This document shows positions 17,791 through 26,988 of a stretch of 64,000 bases of DNA, in pieces. The translations under genes were made by a program, and so were the position numbers. The stretch spans positions 3,038,001 through 3,102,000 of the forward strand of contig NC_016620.1 in NCBI RefSeq assembly GCF_000210915.2. Reading direction: 5' to 3'. A model generated the notes under the pieces. It saw only the letters and a program-made list of their open reading frames with translations. It was not told the origin of the DNA and did no database searches. Position 1 is the stretch's first letter; each line of letters opens with the position of its first letter. Source of the DNA: Halobacteriovorax marinus SJ (GTDB lineage Bacteria; Bdellovibrionota; Bacteriovoracia; Bacteriovoracales; Bacteriovoracaceae).

Positions 17791-18111
17791 ATGATCAAAT
17801 CTATCAACTCAACTGAGCTTAAGGCCATGCTTGATGCTAATGAAGAACTCGTTTTAATTGACTGTCGTGAACAGGAAGAATGGGACGAAGGTCATATTGC
17901 TGGAGCGAAGTTTATTCCACTTAGCCAGTTTCCAGATCTCTATGCAAATGAATTAAAAGATAAGAGTGCTAACCTCATTCTTCAATGTAGAAGTGGAAGA
18001 AGAAGCCTCAATGCCTGTCAATTTCTTCTTGGAGAAGATTTTGAAAACCTAACTAATCTAGAAGATGGAATTCTTGGTTGGCAAAATAACGGATACGAAA
18101 TCGTAAAGTAA
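17791..18111 (+). CDS. Single-domain rhodanese-like sulfurtransferase
   Basis: The 106-residue protein is one rhodanese domain with the active loop LQCRSGRRS, where Cys66 would carry persulfide sulfur; Asp24 and Arg26 of IDCREQ and the GHIAGA motif are also typical. It is cytoplasmic, with no signal peptide. It begins an operon with nadA directly after its stop and then nifS, so a role in handling sulfur for the NadA iron-sulfur cluster is plausible. A GGGAG ribosome site precedes the ATG. Confidence 0.9.
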   Translation: MIKSINSTELKAMLDANEELVLIDCREQEEWDEGHIAGAKFIPLSQFPDLYANELKDKSANLILQCRSGRRSLNACQFLLGEDFENLTNLEDGILGWQNNGYEIVK

Positions 18112-18123
18112 TTGGATAAGAAA

Positions 18124-19230
18124 ATGCTCAACTTGTTTGAAGAAGATAAGAAAGACCACCTACCATTAATTTCTGAAGAAGAACTTTCTGATGAAGAAGT
18201 GCTTGTAGAGTTAAAGAAAATAAAAGAAGAATTAAAAGATAAGGTTGTTGTTCTTGGACATCACTATCAACAAGATGACGTTATTCAATTTGCAGATGTA
18301 ACGGGCGACTCACTAAAGCTCGCCCAAGATGCAGAGAAGCTTGATAAGCCATACATCGTTTTCTGTGGAGTTCACTTCATGGCGGAAACGGCTGATATGC
18401 TCACAAGCGATAATCAAAAAGTAATCCTTCCAGACCTTAGGGCCGGATGCTCTATGGCCGATATGGCAAACCGCGAACAAATCGACAAGGCCTGGGAGTT
18501 TATGAAGAGCTCAACAGAAGAAAAAATTGTACCAATTACATACATAAATTGTTCTGCTGCCCTCAAAGCTTTTGTCGGTGAAAACGATGGAAGTATTTGT
18601 ACTTCTTCAAATGCTAGAACAATTATTGAATGGGCGTTTAAAGAAGGGCAGAAGCTACTCTTTTTCCCTGACCAACATCTAGGAAGAAATACTTGTGCAG
18701 AAATGGGAATCGGTCTCGATGAGATGGTTATCTATAATCCTAATATGTACAATGGTGGTTTAACTGCAGAACAAATTGCCAAGGCAAAAGTTATTCTTTG
18801 GTACGGCTACTGTTCAGTTCACCAAGGCTTCACTGCTGCTCAGGTAGAGAATATCAAAAAAGAAAGACCGCAAACAACTGTCATCGTCCACCCAGAGTGT
18901 TCCCATGATGTGGTAAAGGCGGCACATGACAATGGATCGACAGCTTATATTATTAACAAAATTAAGGATGCTCCCGCTGGTTCAAGCTTTGCTGTTGGAA
19001 CAGAAATTAATCTCGTCAATAGACTTGCTCAAAACTTTCCTGATAAAGAAATTATCTCACTATCTCCTTACCAATGTCTCTGCACGACAATGTATCGCGT
19101 TAGACCTCGCTGGCTACTTGCCAGTTTCAGAGCGATAAAGGAAGATAAGCCAATAAATGTAATTCAAGTAGATAAGAAAACGACAGAGCTTTCACTGAAG
19201 GCCCTGAGTAAAATGCTTGAATTAAGTTAA
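18124..19230 (+). CDS. nadA: Quinolinate synthase A
   Basis: NadA condenses iminoaspartate with dihydroxyacetone phosphate to quinolinate in de novo NAD synthesis, using an oxygen-sensitive 4Fe-4S cluster. The protein is about 368 residues long. Motifs include VVLGHHYQQDDV, VFCGVHFMAETA, the cysteine stretches AGCSMADM, GYCSVHQGF and CLCTTMYRV (probable cluster ligands), and HPECSHDV. I prefer ATG 18124, which has GGAT upstream; an in-frame TTG at 18112, immediately after the rhodanese stop, is the alternative. nifS follows 31 bases later. nadB and nadC are not in the window. Confidence 0.94.
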   Translation: MLNLFEEDKKDHLPLISEEELSDEEVLVELKKIKEELKDKVVVLGHHYQQDDVIQFADVTGDSLKLAQDAEKLDKPYIVFCGVHFMAETADMLTSDNQKVILPDLRAGCSMADMANREQIDKAWEFMKSSTEEKIVPITYINCSAALKAFVGENDGSICTSSNARTIIEWAFKEGQKLLFFPDQHLGRNTCAEMGIGLDEMVIYNPNMYNGGLTAEQIAKAKVILWYGYCSVHQGFTAAQVENIKKERPQTTVIVHPECSHDVVKAAHDNGSTAYIINKIKDAPAGSSFAVGTEINLVNRLAQNFPDKEIISLSPYQCLCTTMYRVRPRWLLASFRAIKEDKPINVIQVDKKTTELSLKALSKMLELS

Positions 19231-19261
19231 AGCTTACACACATATATTTAAGGAAGATGAA

Positions 19262-20419
19262 ATGATTTACGCTGACTACAACGGAAGTGCTCCTATTTGT
19301 GAGGACGTTAAAGAATACTTTATTAAGAGACTTCAAGACGGCCCATTTGCAAATCCAAACTCTATTCATCGCCTCGGTACTAAAGTTCTTACAGCCATGG
19401 AAAATTCTCGCGCTATTTGTGCCAAGACTTTAGGCGCAAAATATACACAAGTTATTTTCAACTCTGGTGCAACTGAAGGTATCACACAGGTTTTCCACAG
19501 TGTTCTAGATTCGGCAAAAGATGATGGACAAAATATTGTTATCACTTCGGGAATAGAGCACTCAGCAGTCATCAACTGTGCAAAGTTCTATGTTAATAAA
19601 GGCTATACTCATAAAATTGTTCCAACTCTTTCAAATGGTGTTATTGATTTTGATCAATTAAAAGAATGGCTAAAAGAGTTTAAAGGTAGAATCGCTCTAG
19701 TCGCGATCATGGCCGCTAATAATGAAACGGGAGTTATTCAACCGTTTGAAGAGATTGCTTCAATCTGTACAAAAAATGAAGTTCCATTTCTCTGTGATAC
19801 CACTCAATTCATTGGAAAGTGTCACTTCGATTTTCAAAAAACTAATATTGATTACGCCGTAACTTCTGGACATAAGTTTGGGGCCCTAACGGGAACAGGA
19901 ATTCTTCTTGCAAAACACCCTGGAAAACTTCATCCGTTAGTTATTGGTGGTGGACAAGAAAAAGGTATTCGCGGCGGAACTCAAAACTACCTCGGATATG
20001 AAACTCTAGCAGTGGCCCTAGATAGCTTTACTAAAAATGCTGGAAAGTATGAAGACCTTAAAGTTAAAAGACTAGAGTTTGAAAAAGAAATCAAAAAGAG
20101 ATTTCCTCAAGTTGTTATTCTTGGAGAAGATGCTCCACGAGTTTGCTCAACTACTTATATCTCCTACCCTGGTGTTCACGGTCAGGCCGTTCAAATTGAA
20201 CTAGAATCATCAGATATTTTTGTTACCACTTCTTCTGCCTGCTCTGACAATGAGCCAGTTACTTCAAAAGTACTAAAGGCCATGGGAGTTAGCGACGAAG
20301 TTGGTCGTGGTGTAGTGAGAATAAGTTTAGGACATTGTAGCCCCCTTGAAAGTTATGACAAAATCCTAGAAGCTTTAACTAATGCATATGAAAAATTAGG
20401 AAAAATTAAAAGCTACTAG
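19262..20419 (+). CDS. nifS: Cysteine desulfurase, NifS/IscS family
   Basis: This PLP enzyme takes sulfur from cysteine to build Fe-S clusters. The 385-residue chain has the PLP-stacking His100 in GIEHSAV, the Schiff-base lysine 205 in SGHKFG, and the active-site loop SSACSDN with Cys327. That short loop resembles class I (NifS/IscS) rather than SufS. Position directly after nadA recalls the Bacillus arrangement in which NifS matures the NadA cluster, so this copy may be dedicated to NadA. A lipoprotein gene follows after two bases. Confidence 0.93.
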   Translation: MIYADYNGSAPICEDVKEYFIKRLQDGPFANPNSIHRLGTKVLTAMENSRAICAKTLGAKYTQVIFNSGATEGITQVFHSVLDSAKDDGQNIVITSGIEHSAVINCAKFYVNKGYTHKIVPTLSNGVIDFDQLKEWLKEFKGRIALVAIMAANNETGVIQPFEEIASICTKNEVPFLCDTTQFIGKCHFDFQKTNIDYAVTSGHKFGALTGTGILLAKHPGKLHPLVIGGGQEKGIRGGTQNYLGYETLAVALDSFTKNAGKYEDLKVKRLEFEKEIKKRFPQVVILGEDAPRVCSTTYISYPGVHGQAVQIELESSDIFVTTSSACSDNEPVTSKVLKAMGVSDEVGRGVVRISLGHCSPLESYDKILEALTNAYEKLGKIKSY

Positions 20420-20421
20420 TC

Positions 20422-21498
20422 ATGACTAAAATTCTTATTACGATATTCACATTACTCTATGTAGGGTCTTGTGCCTCCAATCAAGTTCCAACAAAGGTTC
20501 TCAGTGAGCCAGATTGGAGTGATGTTGAAGTATTGGAAAATGAGAAGAAAATTACAATCGCCTCTATTAATTATTTCAATAGCTCAATAGCAACTCAAGT
20601 AGAGAACTTCGATCAAATCGGAACGATGCGAATTGGCGGTCTCCAATTAATCAAGAAGTATTCCTCAATTCTTAAAGAAAGACTTCCTGATCAGGTTCTG
20701 ATGCTAAGTGCAGGAGACCTAATTAACGAAAACCAAAAAGGTGGAGTTGATTCAATACTAGACGACTTTGAAAATATTGGCTTCGATGCTTTTCACCTCT
20801 CTGAGAGCGAATTAAAAATGCTTTCAATAAAGCAAATTGCTAAGACAAGTAATAGCTTTATTAATTCCAATATTATTGAACTATCAAAGAAGTCCCCTCT
20901 TAAATCAAAGAATATAGATAACTACATGGTTAAAACTATAAATGGAGTAAAGGTTGGAGTCATTGCAGTAACAACTTATAAGAATACAGAAGCAAGAAAA
21001 CATAAATACTTAAACGGCCTTTACTTTGAAGATCCTGTTTATAGTATTCTCAAAATCCATGATCAACTTAAAAGAAAGGGTGTGGAAGTTTTTGTATTAA
21101 TGATTAAGGGACAGAGAGTTTGTAAAGAGGGTGAATGTACATCTAACAAAGAAGAACTCTCTCAATTAATAAAGCGACTTCCACCAGAGAAAATAGACGT
21201 AATTATTGGGTCAGAGCCAGAGCTAATTAATCAAAAAATTGGTGGAATCCCATTCATTCAAAATCTTGGGCAAGGAAAGTACCTAAGTCGTATCGATTTA
21301 TTCTTTGACACTAAAACGAAGACTATAAACGATAGTAAGACTTTAATGCATTCACCAATTAAGCTTTGTTCCCAGTTTTTTAAGGCAACAAACGATTGTC
21401 ATATAGAAGATGATTATTACAAAGAAGCAAAAACTGAATTAATAAAAGATAGCCATATGGAATTATCAAGAGCATATTTCTTAGGAATTGAAATTTAA
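20422..21498 (+). CDS. Lipoprotein with degenerate 5'-nucleotidase/metallophosphatase fold
   Basis: The 358-residue product has a lipoprotein signal ending VGSC (Cys17). Residues 44-330 follow the order of the UshA/CpdB calcineurin-like domain: a first strand ITIASIN, GGLQLIKKYSSILKER, LMLSAGDLI, NIGFDAFHLSESEL, VDVIIGSEPEL, and GIPFIQNLGQGKYLSRIDL. The metal ligands are mostly lost: DxH is missing after the first strand, GNHE reads HLSESE, and GGHxH reads GSEPE. The protein is therefore probably non-catalytic. It follows nifS by two bases and overlaps the next gene convergently by four. Confidence 0.7.
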   Translation: MTKILITIFTLLYVGSCASNQVPTKVLSEPDWSDVEVLENEKKITIASINYFNSSIATQVENFDQIGTMRIGGLQLIKKYSSILKERLPDQVLMLSAGDLINENQKGGVDSILDDFENIGFDAFHLSESELKMLSIKQIAKTSNSFINSNIIELSKKSPLKSKNIDNYMVKTINGVKVGVIAVTTYKNTEARKHKYLNGLYFEDPVYSILKIHDQLKRKGVEVFVLMIKGQRVCKEGECTSNKEELSQLIKRLPPEKIDVIIGSEPELINQKIGGIPFIQNLGQGKYLSRIDLFFDTKTKTINDSKTLMHSPIKLCSQFFKATNDCHIEDDYYKEAKTELIKDSHMELSRAYFLGIEI

Positions 21499-22412
21499 TT
21501 ACACACTAAGATCCCATCTTCTGCACAAATAACTCTAAGATCACTTTCACAAAACCCTGCAGGGCTATCATCGAAACAGAGCTCTCTTGCATCTATTCCA
21601 CTCCATGCAATACCTCGTGGACATGCAGGTCTCCCCTTTTGTCCACACTTTACAGGGCTACAAACCTTAGAGCCTCCTCCACTACAATTATAGTCGACGA
21701 CATACTCCCAACCATAGAGGCACTCTCCACAGAAACTCTCTCCCTGGATTTTACAGTCCTTATTTTTCTTCTCACAGAATAGGATTTGATTACTTTCTTT
21801 TAGGTCCCAGTCTCCAGGCCACATGGAAGATCTCATCTTCTTGTCTAGATCTCTCGTTACACGCAATCCTTTATTCATGCGATATGTTCCAGAGGAAGAG
21901 TACTTAGTCATTTTAGCTTGAGTAAACTCACTACTTCTCATTCTATTTATTAGAGAAAATTCTAGCTCTCTCTTTTCTTTTAAATACTCAAAGCTTAATT
22001 TAAAACCAAAGACAGCATTTCTTATGCTTTTTCCTTTAATATGATCGGTTGTAAACTTTACCTTTAGATCATTTATATTCTGTAGTGACATCTCTTCGTT
22101 ATTTGTAGGTAGCACAGGACAATTCGCTTCCTTCTTTCTAACGACTTGTAAGACACCTACATTTGAGGGTGAAGGAACTCTGTAATTGAGACAGTAACTC
22201 TTGGACTCTAATAGATTCTGCCAACTACCTACAGGTCTAGAAATAGGATCTCCATTTACAAAAGATGAATTCCACTTAAAGTCCTCTTCAAAGCTGAGTT
22301 TAATTTTTAGAAAATTTTCAAAGTTCTCAACCTTCTCTTTGTCTTTATAAAAGTAGTGCTCACATGAGCTAGTAATCAAAGTAAGGATAAGAATAAATAG
22401 AACTCTACTCAT
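21495..22412 (-). CDS. Cysteine-rich lipoprotein
   Basis: The 305-residue protein has a lipoprotein signal with TSSC (Cys17). The middle is unremarkable, and the last 90 residues hold about 14 cysteines (for example CEKKNKDC, CGECLYGW, CSGGGSKVC, CGQKGRPACPRG), so this part must be disulfide-bonded. It is probably anchored on the periplasmic side of the inner or outer membrane. The start overlaps the end of the upstream FGE-fold gene by 8 bases, so the two are co-translated and may act together. No known domain was recognised. Confidence 0.7.
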   Translation of the reverse strand: MSRVLFILILTLITSSCEHYFYKDKEKVENFENFLKIKLSFEEDFKWNSSFVNGDPISRPVGSWQNLLESKSYCLNYRVPSPSNVGVLQVVRKKEANCPVLPTNNEEMSLQNINDLKVKFTTDHIKGKSIRNAVFGFKLSFEYLKEKRELEFSLINRMRSSEFTQAKMTKYSSSGTYRMNKGLRVTRDLDKKMRSSMWPGDWDLKESNQILFCEKKNKDCKIQGESFCGECLYGWEYVVDYNCSGGGSKVCSPVKCGQKGRPACPRGIAWSGIDARELCFDDSPAGFCESDLRVICAEDGILVCN

Positions 22413-23607
22413 ACATATTCCTCATACATCGAAAACCAATCTCTAAACTTCTTCCATCAACTCCTGCAGGCTTTTCCTTTTTCCAATCTATATTCTTATC
22501 GAGGTGAGCCACACCATCCCAGTAGAGCTTCTCTCCCAACATATGGACGCTACTCTGAGCAGGAAAATAGAAGCTTGATGCTCTTAAGTTTTCCTTGGGC
22601 TCTAAACTATTTTCATATGCCTCAAAAGGGCCTCCCATAACTTGAAATATTCCACTCCAACTTGATGACTTTGTCATATGAGAGATGAAAGGTGTGACTT
22701 CAAAGCAATCTTGAACATAGGCCTTTTCGCAGTCAAATTTAGTTAATGGTAAATCAGAATCTCTTTTCATCTTAAAGAGAAATGAATCTCCACTTCTTCT
22801 TGTCCATGGGTAATCGTAGCGAATCAGCGTTCTTCCCGCTTTATCTGAAGATCCTGATGGATAGAAGCTCGCCGCCTCTACGACCTGTGCGCTGGCAAGA
22901 CTCTTTCCTTTAAAGGCACAATACTTTTTCATTTCATCTAGAGAGAGAAAGACTGATGGTCTCTCTAGTGGAAATTTCTTTTCAATATTTAAACCTAGAG
23001 TCTCGATCCATTCATTTACTTCTCTATTCGTTACTAAGAATTTATCCACATAAATATTTCGATTAAAGTTATCCCATGTCCAATCAAATTTTCTCTTTGG
23101 AGATGTTTTAGTTTTATATCCATAAGATTTTCTAGGAAGGTAAGTGTCTCGACATGTATCCTCTAAATCAATATTGTAAACTGAATCATCCAACTGAACT
23201 TGAACTCGAAGTGAAAAGGCAGAAATATTTTCTTCTAAAGAGTTCTGTCTAGATAGTACTGAATAGTACTTTCCCTTTGAATTTTTAATAATACCTAATG
23301 AAGAATTATTTTCTAAATAGCAATTTAGAAATTCACTATTACATTTAGAATAGGAGATATCGACAATATCTTTAAGTTGAAGATCGGGACAATACTTTCC
23401 AATATCTTTCCACTCACTACTGGTAGCCCCTTCCTCCCACTTTTGAGAAATTTTTTTAGAGGTATCCAGTACACGTTCAATAACCTGAACTTCCCTCTCA
23501 AGTTTCTTCTTTCTCTCAAGACTCTTCCACCTCAAAATGGCCACAATGACACCAAATACAACAAGCATCATTACTAGAGTGAAAAGAATGGTCTTTACTT
23601 TTTTCAT
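22405..23607 (-). CDS. Membrane-anchored protein with FGE/SUMF1-like domain
   Basis: The protein has one N-terminal membrane segment (about residues 5-25) and a charged coiled-coil-like stretch. Its C-terminal half follows the formylglycine-generating-enzyme (C-type-lectin) fold: IYVDKFLVTNREVNEWI, PSVFLSLDEMKKYCAFKGKSLAS, YPWTRR, FQVMGGPFE, and the ending IGFRCMRN. The catalytic cysteine pair of true FGE is not present, so it is probably a binding or structural variant. I chose ATG 23607, with AAGG just upstream; an ATG at 23637 is the alternative. It is coupled to a cysteine-rich lipoprotein and divergent from prkA. Confidence 0.7.
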   Translation of the reverse strand: MKKVKTILFTLVMMLVVFGVIVAILRWKSLERKKKLEREVQVIERVLDTSKKISQKWEEGATSSEWKDIGKYCPDLQLKDIVDISYSKCNSEFLNCYLENNSSLGIIKNSKGKYYSVLSRQNSLEENISAFSLRVQVQLDDSVYNIDLEDTCRDTYLPRKSYGYKTKTSPKRKFDWTWDNFNRNIYVDKFLVTNREVNEWIETLGLNIEKKFPLERPSVFLSLDEMKKYCAFKGKSLASAQVVEAASFYPSGSSDKAGRTLIRYDYPWTRRSGDSFLFKMKRDSDLPLTKFDCEKAYVQDCFEVTPFISHMTKSSSWSGIFQVMGGPFEAYENSLEPKENLRASSFYFPAQSSVHMLGEKLYWDGVAHLDKNIDWKKEKPAGVDGRSLEIGFRCMRNMYE

Positions 23608-23704
23608 AAAACCTTTTTTACAGGACTTAAATGCCATCTGGCCTTATAATTATATAGAGGCTTTTATAGTAAATAAAGGTCAGAATAAGTTTGATGGGGG
23701 ACCA

Positions 23705-25897
23705 ATGGATTGGTTAGAAGAAGCAAATCAAAAAGATTCACACAGTGAAGTTCATTCATTTAGAGACTATATGGATATCTTTCACAAATATCCAATTAGA
23801 GAGACTAGACCAACATATAAGTACCTCCTCGATATGGTACATAGCTATGGACAAGATACAGATGGGAACTACAAAGTTTTCCAACATAAGTATCCTGACT
23901 CTCCCCCTGTCTATGGCCAAAAAAGAACACAACGTGCCCTTATCGAAAATCTAGAGAACTTCGAAAAAGAAGGTGTAAATAATAAATTCATACTCTTAGT
24001 TGGTCCAAATGGATCGTCTAAATCAAGTCTTGTTAGACAATTTATGAAAGGTGCTGAGTCCTATTCTAAAAAAGACGAAGGTGTGCTCTATTCTTTTAGT
24101 TGGATCTTTCCAATTGATAATTACATTAAGGGAAATCTTGGATTCTCTTCAGATAGAACAAATAGAGACTTAAATACTTATGCCTATCTAGAAGACAAAG
24201 ATATTTCTGCCATTCTTGGAAGTGAGTTAAAAGATCACCCGCTCCTACTTATTCCTAAAGAGTATAGACAAGAAATTTTAAATGATACCCTCGCCAAAGA
24301 TCCTTCTCACCTTGAGATGGTCAAGAAGTCATATATTTATAAGAGTGACCTCTCTAAGAGAAATAGAATGATCTATGATGCCCTCTTAAAGAATTATAAG
24401 GGAAAACATACTGAAGTCTTAAAGCATATTAGAGTAGAGAGAATACTAATCTCCAAGAGATACTCAGCGAGTGCAGTTACAATTGAGCCACAATTACATG
24501 TAGATGCTAAACTTCAACAGATTACCATGGATAAGAGACTAGCTAGTCTACCTCCTTCACTTCAATGTCTAAACCTCTTCTCAATGCAAGGTGAAGTCGT
24601 TTTAGCGAACAGAGGTATCCTAGAATATTCAGATTTACTTAAAAGACCACTAGATACATATAAGTACTTACTTATGACAATGGAAACTGGAAGTATTAAT
24701 CTTCAAGGTATACTTACTCAACTTGATATCTTCTTTGTTGGAACGAGTAATGAAATTCATCTTGCGGCCTTCAAACAGCATCCAGACTTCAATTCTTTCA
24801 AAGGAAGAATTAACTTTATTAGAGTGCCATACTTATTGAATTACAAAGATGAAATGAATATTTATCAAGAACAGGTAGAGGGACTCAAGAGTAACTCTGT
24901 CTTTGAGCCTCATGCACTTGAAGCATTCTGTCTCTTTGCAATTATGACAAGACTTAGATGTAGCCAGACGAAACACTTTGAGAACTCTAAGCTGGCCAAG
25001 ATTGCAACGACACTTAGTCCTCTTGAGAAAGCAAAACTCTATGCCATTGAAGAGTTACCAGAAAATCTAGACTCAGAAGAGAAACAAATTCTTAAACTTG
25101 GAAGAGTTGATATCCAAGCTGAGTTTGAAAATGAAAATCTTTATGAAGGGAAATTTGGTATTTCACCTAGAGATATGAAGAATATTCTCTATAAGATTAC
25201 TTCTAAGCATGAAACCATTACATTTGTAGAAGTTATTGATTACCTCTATAAATTGATTCAGAAGAAGAATAATTACGACTTCTTAAATATGACTCCTCAA
25301 GGAGACTTTCACCACCCAGCGAGATTTATAGCTCTAATTAAAGAAGAGTGCCTAAATCGCTTTGACCGTGAATTCAGAGAAAGTCTTGGCCTAGTTGATG
25401 ATAGATCATACGAAGATTACTTAAAGAGATATATTGAGAATGTTAACGCTCTTATTAAGGGCGAGAGAATTAAAAATATTATCACTGGAAAGTATGAAGA
25501 AGCAGATGATTACTTTATCAAGGAATTTGAGCAGAGTATAAACCTTAATGAGTCATCTGATTCATTTAGATCACACCTTATCTCAAAACTTGGAGCTTGG
25601 TACCTAGATAATCCTGGAAAACAAATTATCTATAACGAAGTTTTTCCAGATATTGTTGAAAGATTGCAAGAGTCATTTAGAGTTGAGCAAAAAAAGGTCA
25701 TTGTAGAAATCTCTAAACACCTTGTTTTCTTTGAGAAGGAAATCTCAACAGCAGAGGATGAAGATGCTAAAACTCCCCTATCTGATGCCAATAGAAATCA
25801 AATAAGAAAAGTTTTAGATAACCTCATTGAGAATTATAGTTATTCACAAAACGGGGCACTTGCGCTAATAAAGTTCATTATAAAAGAGCGTTATTAA
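23705..25897 (+). CDS. prkA: PrkA-family serine protein kinase
   Basis: This PrkA/YeaG-type protein has an N-terminal AAA+ domain with Walker A GPNGSSKS (about 100-107 from the chosen start) and a large C-terminal PrkA kinase-like domain. PrkA proteins phosphorylate substrates in stress and sporulation responses. At 730 residues it is longer than YeaG (about 640). An ATG at 23705 with GGGGGA 3-4 bases upstream is the best start; an in-frame ATG further upstream lacks this site and would overlap the divergent gene. The usual partners YeaH and SpoVR are not adjacent. A pseudouridine synthase follows after 14 bases. Confidence 0.88.
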   Translation: MDWLEEANQKDSHSEVHSFRDYMDIFHKYPIRETRPTYKYLLDMVHSYGQDTDGNYKVFQHKYPDSPPVYGQKRTQRALIENLENFEKEGVNNKFILLVGPNGSSKSSLVRQFMKGAESYSKKDEGVLYSFSWIFPIDNYIKGNLGFSSDRTNRDLNTYAYLEDKDISAILGSELKDHPLLLIPKEYRQEILNDTLAKDPSHLEMVKKSYIYKSDLSKRNRMIYDALLKNYKGKHTEVLKHIRVERILISKRYSASAVTIEPQLHVDAKLQQITMDKRLASLPPSLQCLNLFSMQGEVVLANRGILEYSDLLKRPLDTYKYLLMTMETGSINLQGILTQLDIFFVGTSNEIHLAAFKQHPDFNSFKGRINFIRVPYLLNYKDEMNIYQEQVEGLKSNSVFEPHALEAFCLFAIMTRLRCSQTKHFENSKLAKIATTLSPLEKAKLYAIEELPENLDSEEKQILKLGRVDIQAEFENENLYEGKFGISPRDMKNILYKITSKHETITFVEVIDYLYKLIQKKNNYDFLNMTPQGDFHHPARFIALIKEECLNRFDREFRESLGLVDDRSYEDYLKRYIENVNALIKGERIKNIITGKYEEADDYFIKEFEQSINLNESSDSFRSHLISKLGAWYLDNPGKQIIYNEVFPDIVERLQESFRVEQKKVIVEISKHLVFFEKEISTAEDEDAKTPLSDANRNQIRKVLDNLIENYSYSQNGALALIKFIIKERY

Positions 25898-25911
25898 CAA
25901 ATAGGCCGTAA

Positions 25912-26988
25912 ATGCCAATTATTGAAAAAACTTTTGAAAGTGAGAAATACACCGCAGTCTATCTTGTTGAAGAAGAACACGATGGAATGCGGCTTGATCA
26001 GTATCTTCAAATCTATCTGGCCAGTTGGTCTAGAGAGCAAGTCAAAAAAAAGATTGCTGGTGGTGATATCTTAATCAAAGGTCGCCCGGGAAAGCATAGG
26101 CCATCCACAAAAATATATACAAGAGATATCATTACTCTCGTCACTGTAAAAACAGAACATGAAGACGAGTACTGGAATGGAGAATTACTAGAGCTTGAAC
26201 TTAAGCCAAGTATTATCTTTGAAGATGATGAATTAATTATCATCTCTAAACCACCCTATATGTCTACTCATCCAACAGGTAAGCACCTATTTAATTGTGC
26301 GACTGTATACTTTGAATCACTCTACAAGAAAACAGTTCATTCTATTCATAGACTAGACAGAGAAACATCAGGTGTTCTTATGCTTGCAAAGACACCAAAG
26401 TGTGCTCAGAGCATGACTGACTGCTTTGAAAAAGACTTAGTTAGAAAGTGCTACTTTTTTATTGCTTATAATAAATCTTGGAATGGAGAGCAGAGCTTTG
26501 AGGACAATCATCGCCTAGGTGCTAGTGAGGAAGGGCTAAAGCGAGTCTATATTAACCATTTCCCAAAAGAGTCTAGCGAAGGAAAGAGCGCAAGAACTCT
26601 CTTTAGAGTCATTCATAGTGAAGGTGATTACGTTCTTGGACTAGCCTTCCCTATCACTGGAAGACAGCACCAGATTAGAGTTCACGCGATGATTAATGGG
26701 CTTCCTCTAGTTGGTGACAAGCTCTACTTAGGAAACTTTAAAATGTTTCAGAGGTTTAAAGATAATATTGCGACTAAGGAAGACCATGATCTTATGGAAA
26801 TTAGCCGCCATGCTCTCCATGCCATCGCTCTTAGAGCACCCTACAAGGGAGAAGAGAAGGTTTTCTCATCTCACATCCCAAAAGATTTACAAGAATGGAT
26901 CACTACAAATATGACCATTGACTTAAATCACCTTCAAGAACAACTTGAAGAAGAGATTCAAAATTACTTTAATAAAGAAAGTAGATGA
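25912..26988 (+). CDS. RluA-family pseudouridine synthase with S4 domain
   Basis: The enzyme isomerises uridine to pseudouridine in rRNA or tRNA. The 358-residue protein has an N-terminal S4 RNA-binding domain (about 24-85), then the RluA catalytic domain with IHRLDRETSG and the catalytic Asp149, plus the conserved ITGRQHQIRVH. The subtype (RluC, RluD or RluA) cannot be set by eye. It follows prkA by 14 bases and overlaps the HAD phosphatase gene convergently by 25 bases. Confidence 0.92.
   Translation: MPIIEKTFESEKYTAVYLVEEEHDGMRLDQYLQIYLASWSREQVKKKIAGGDILIKGRPGKHRPSTKIYTRDIITLVTVKTEHEDEYWNGELLELELKPSIIFEDDELIIISKPPYMSTHPTGKHLFNCATVYFESLYKKTVHSIHRLDRETSGVLMLAKTPKCAQSMTDCFEKDLVRKCYFFIAYNKSWNGEQSFEDNHRLGASEEGLKRVYINHFPKESSEGKSARTLFRVIHSEGDYVLGLAFPITGRQHQIRVHAMINGLPLVGDKLYLGNFKMFQRFKDNIATKEDHDLMEISRHALHAIALRAPYKGEEKVFSSHIPKDLQEWITTNMTIDLNHLQEQLEEEIQNYFNKESR

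Noticed and set aside
22405-23607. True formylglycine-generating enzyme
   Set aside because: The catalytic cysteine pair is missing and no sulfatase gene is nearby; only the fold is supported.
23537-23704. N-terminal extension of PrkA by 56 residues
   Set aside because: It overlaps the divergent FGE-fold gene. GGGGGA sits right before ATG 23705, and the extra residues are reverse-strand coding sequence.
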